In this document: in pieces, positions 63,580 to 64,000 of the stretch
How the letters are laid out: the number at the start of each line of letters is the position of its first letter
How positions within the stretch are numbered: position 1 is the first letter of the stretch
Assembly: GCF_008923205.2 (NCBI RefSeq)
Contig: NZ_WBMS02000040.1
Span: 1-64,000 of the forward strand
Length of the DNA: 64,000 nucleotides
Reading direction: 5' to 3'
DNA from: Actinomadura physcomitrii
Lineage (GTDB): Bacteria > Actinomycetota > Actinomycetes > Streptosporangiales > Streptosporangiaceae
Made by a program: the position numbers and the translations under genes
Notes under the pieces: generated by a model
What the model was told of the DNA's origin: nothing
Database searches by the model: none
Seen by the model: only the letters and a program-made list of their open reading frames with translations

Positions 63580-64000
63580 TCAGGCGAAAAGGTATCCGAA
63601 GACGGCCTCGCCCACCTTGCGGTCGGTGACCTCCGCGCCGTTGGCCTCCTCGCGGGCGAACTTGACCGCGGACTGCAGCTTGGCGACGCGCTCGCGCAGC
63701 TCGTTCACCCGCCGCGCCGGCAGGGCGCCGGAGAACGCGGTCCTGGTCCAGGTGCCGACGATGACGTCCTCGGTATAGGTCTCCACCTGGGCGGGGTGCT
63801 CGGTGGTCGCCTCGTACAGGACGTGGGCCCGCGGGATCTTCTTGGTGCGGGTCGTCCGGACCGGCTCGGTGCGCCAGACGTCGGCGGACTCGTCGAAGGC
63901 CCAGGACTCGGCGGCGTCCAGCACCGGGAGCCGGTCGACGAGCGCGGCCAGGTCGGTGAGCTGCTTCTCCAGGAACAGCAGGTGCGCCACCGGGACCTGC
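63580..64000 (-). CDS. DUF7873-like protein, C-terminal part (cut by window edge)
   Basis: At least 139 residues; the frame stays open to the window edge (QVPVAHLLFLEKQLTDLAAL), so the GTG at 63990 is probably internal and the gene begins outside. Conserved-looking segments are PVRTTRTKKIPRAHVLYEAT, EHPAQVETYTEDVIVGTW and SGALPARRVNELRERVAKLQ, ending VGEAVFGYLFA. From memory this matches an actinobacterial family (DUF7873, about 240 residues) of unknown function. It is directly upstream of, and co-oriented with, the two Y RNA-like genes, so a role with those RNAs is possible. Confidence 0.7.
   Translation of the reverse strand, partial: QVPVAHLLFLEKQLTDLAALVDRLPVLDAAESWAFDESADVWRTEPVRTTRTKKIPRAHVLYEATTEHPAQVETYTEDVIVGTWTRTAFSGALPARRVNELRERVAKLQSAVKFAREEANGAEVTDRKVGEAVFGYLFA

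Overview
The window is very GC-rich (roughly 70-75%) chromosomal DNA. Codons end almost always in G or C, starts are often GTG or TTG, and genes are coupled by ATGA/GTGA overlaps. This points to a filamentous actinomycete. The conserved run DUF881 - small basic protein - DUF881 - FHA - FtsR-type MerR - bifunctional nuclease - MerR, the DUF5999 protein and the Sfp-neighbour type metallophosphoesterase fit Streptosporangiales/Thermomonosporaceae (Actinomadura-like); that placement is inference. No phage, transposon, CRISPR, rRNA or canonical tRNA gene was seen.

Layout. 0-1.2 kb: a LacI regulator coupled to the start of a DeoC-like aldolase. 1.3-8.9 kb: a complete trans-4-hydroxy-L-proline catabolic set (three-part D-hydroxyproline dehydrogenase, deaminase, epimerase, alpha-ketoglutarate semialdehyde dehydrogenase) under an XRE-cupin regulator that has one near-identical 16-bp operator at its own promoter and one at the operon promoter. 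The transport genes around it (LivG/LivF, APC permease) survive only as scars. 9-18.4 kb: Ser/Thr kinase, semialdehyde dehydrogenase, MFS exporter, thioesterase, Pgi, EF-hand protein. 18.4-22.2 kb: an ascorbate-type PTS operon with a SIS protein and a GntR/UTRA regulator that has a DasR-like operator. 22.4-31.8 kb: secreted protein, ABC exporter plus propeller/phosphoesterase, AraC, metallophosphoesterase, TetR. 32.1-33.97 kb: thiC with a TPP riboswitch. 34.2-44.6 kb: GdhA, DHFR-like reductase, orphan histidine kinase, Nudix, CDP-alcohol phosphatidyltransferase plus nucleotidyltransferase/PMM fusion, cysteine-desulfurase-like protein, ABCG exporter.

45-50.3 kb is the conserved DUF881/FHA/FtsR cell-division and metabolism cluster. 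It carries a 15-bp tandem repeat between its first two genes and lacks the gcvH often found there. A flippase-like membrane protein follows, then a tandem glycine riboswitch controlling gcvP, then a repeat-rich spacer. 56.8-62.5 kb: TPR protein, PPOX-type oxidoreductase, small hydrolase, DUF5999, and LutABC lactate oxidation.

The most unusual part is 63.2-64 kb. Downstream of a partial DUF7873-like gene lie two tandem non-coding RNAs on the minus strand. Each contains tRNA halves in circularly permuted order (T-arm, acceptor 3' strand, 6-nt loop, acceptor 5' strand, D-arm). This is the architecture of YrlA-type bacterial Y RNAs. A second theme is the number of short in-frame gene remnants between intact genes (LivG/F, APC permease, two pieces at 9.1 kb, NmrA-like, TrmO, MocR-like), which suggests repeated deletion.
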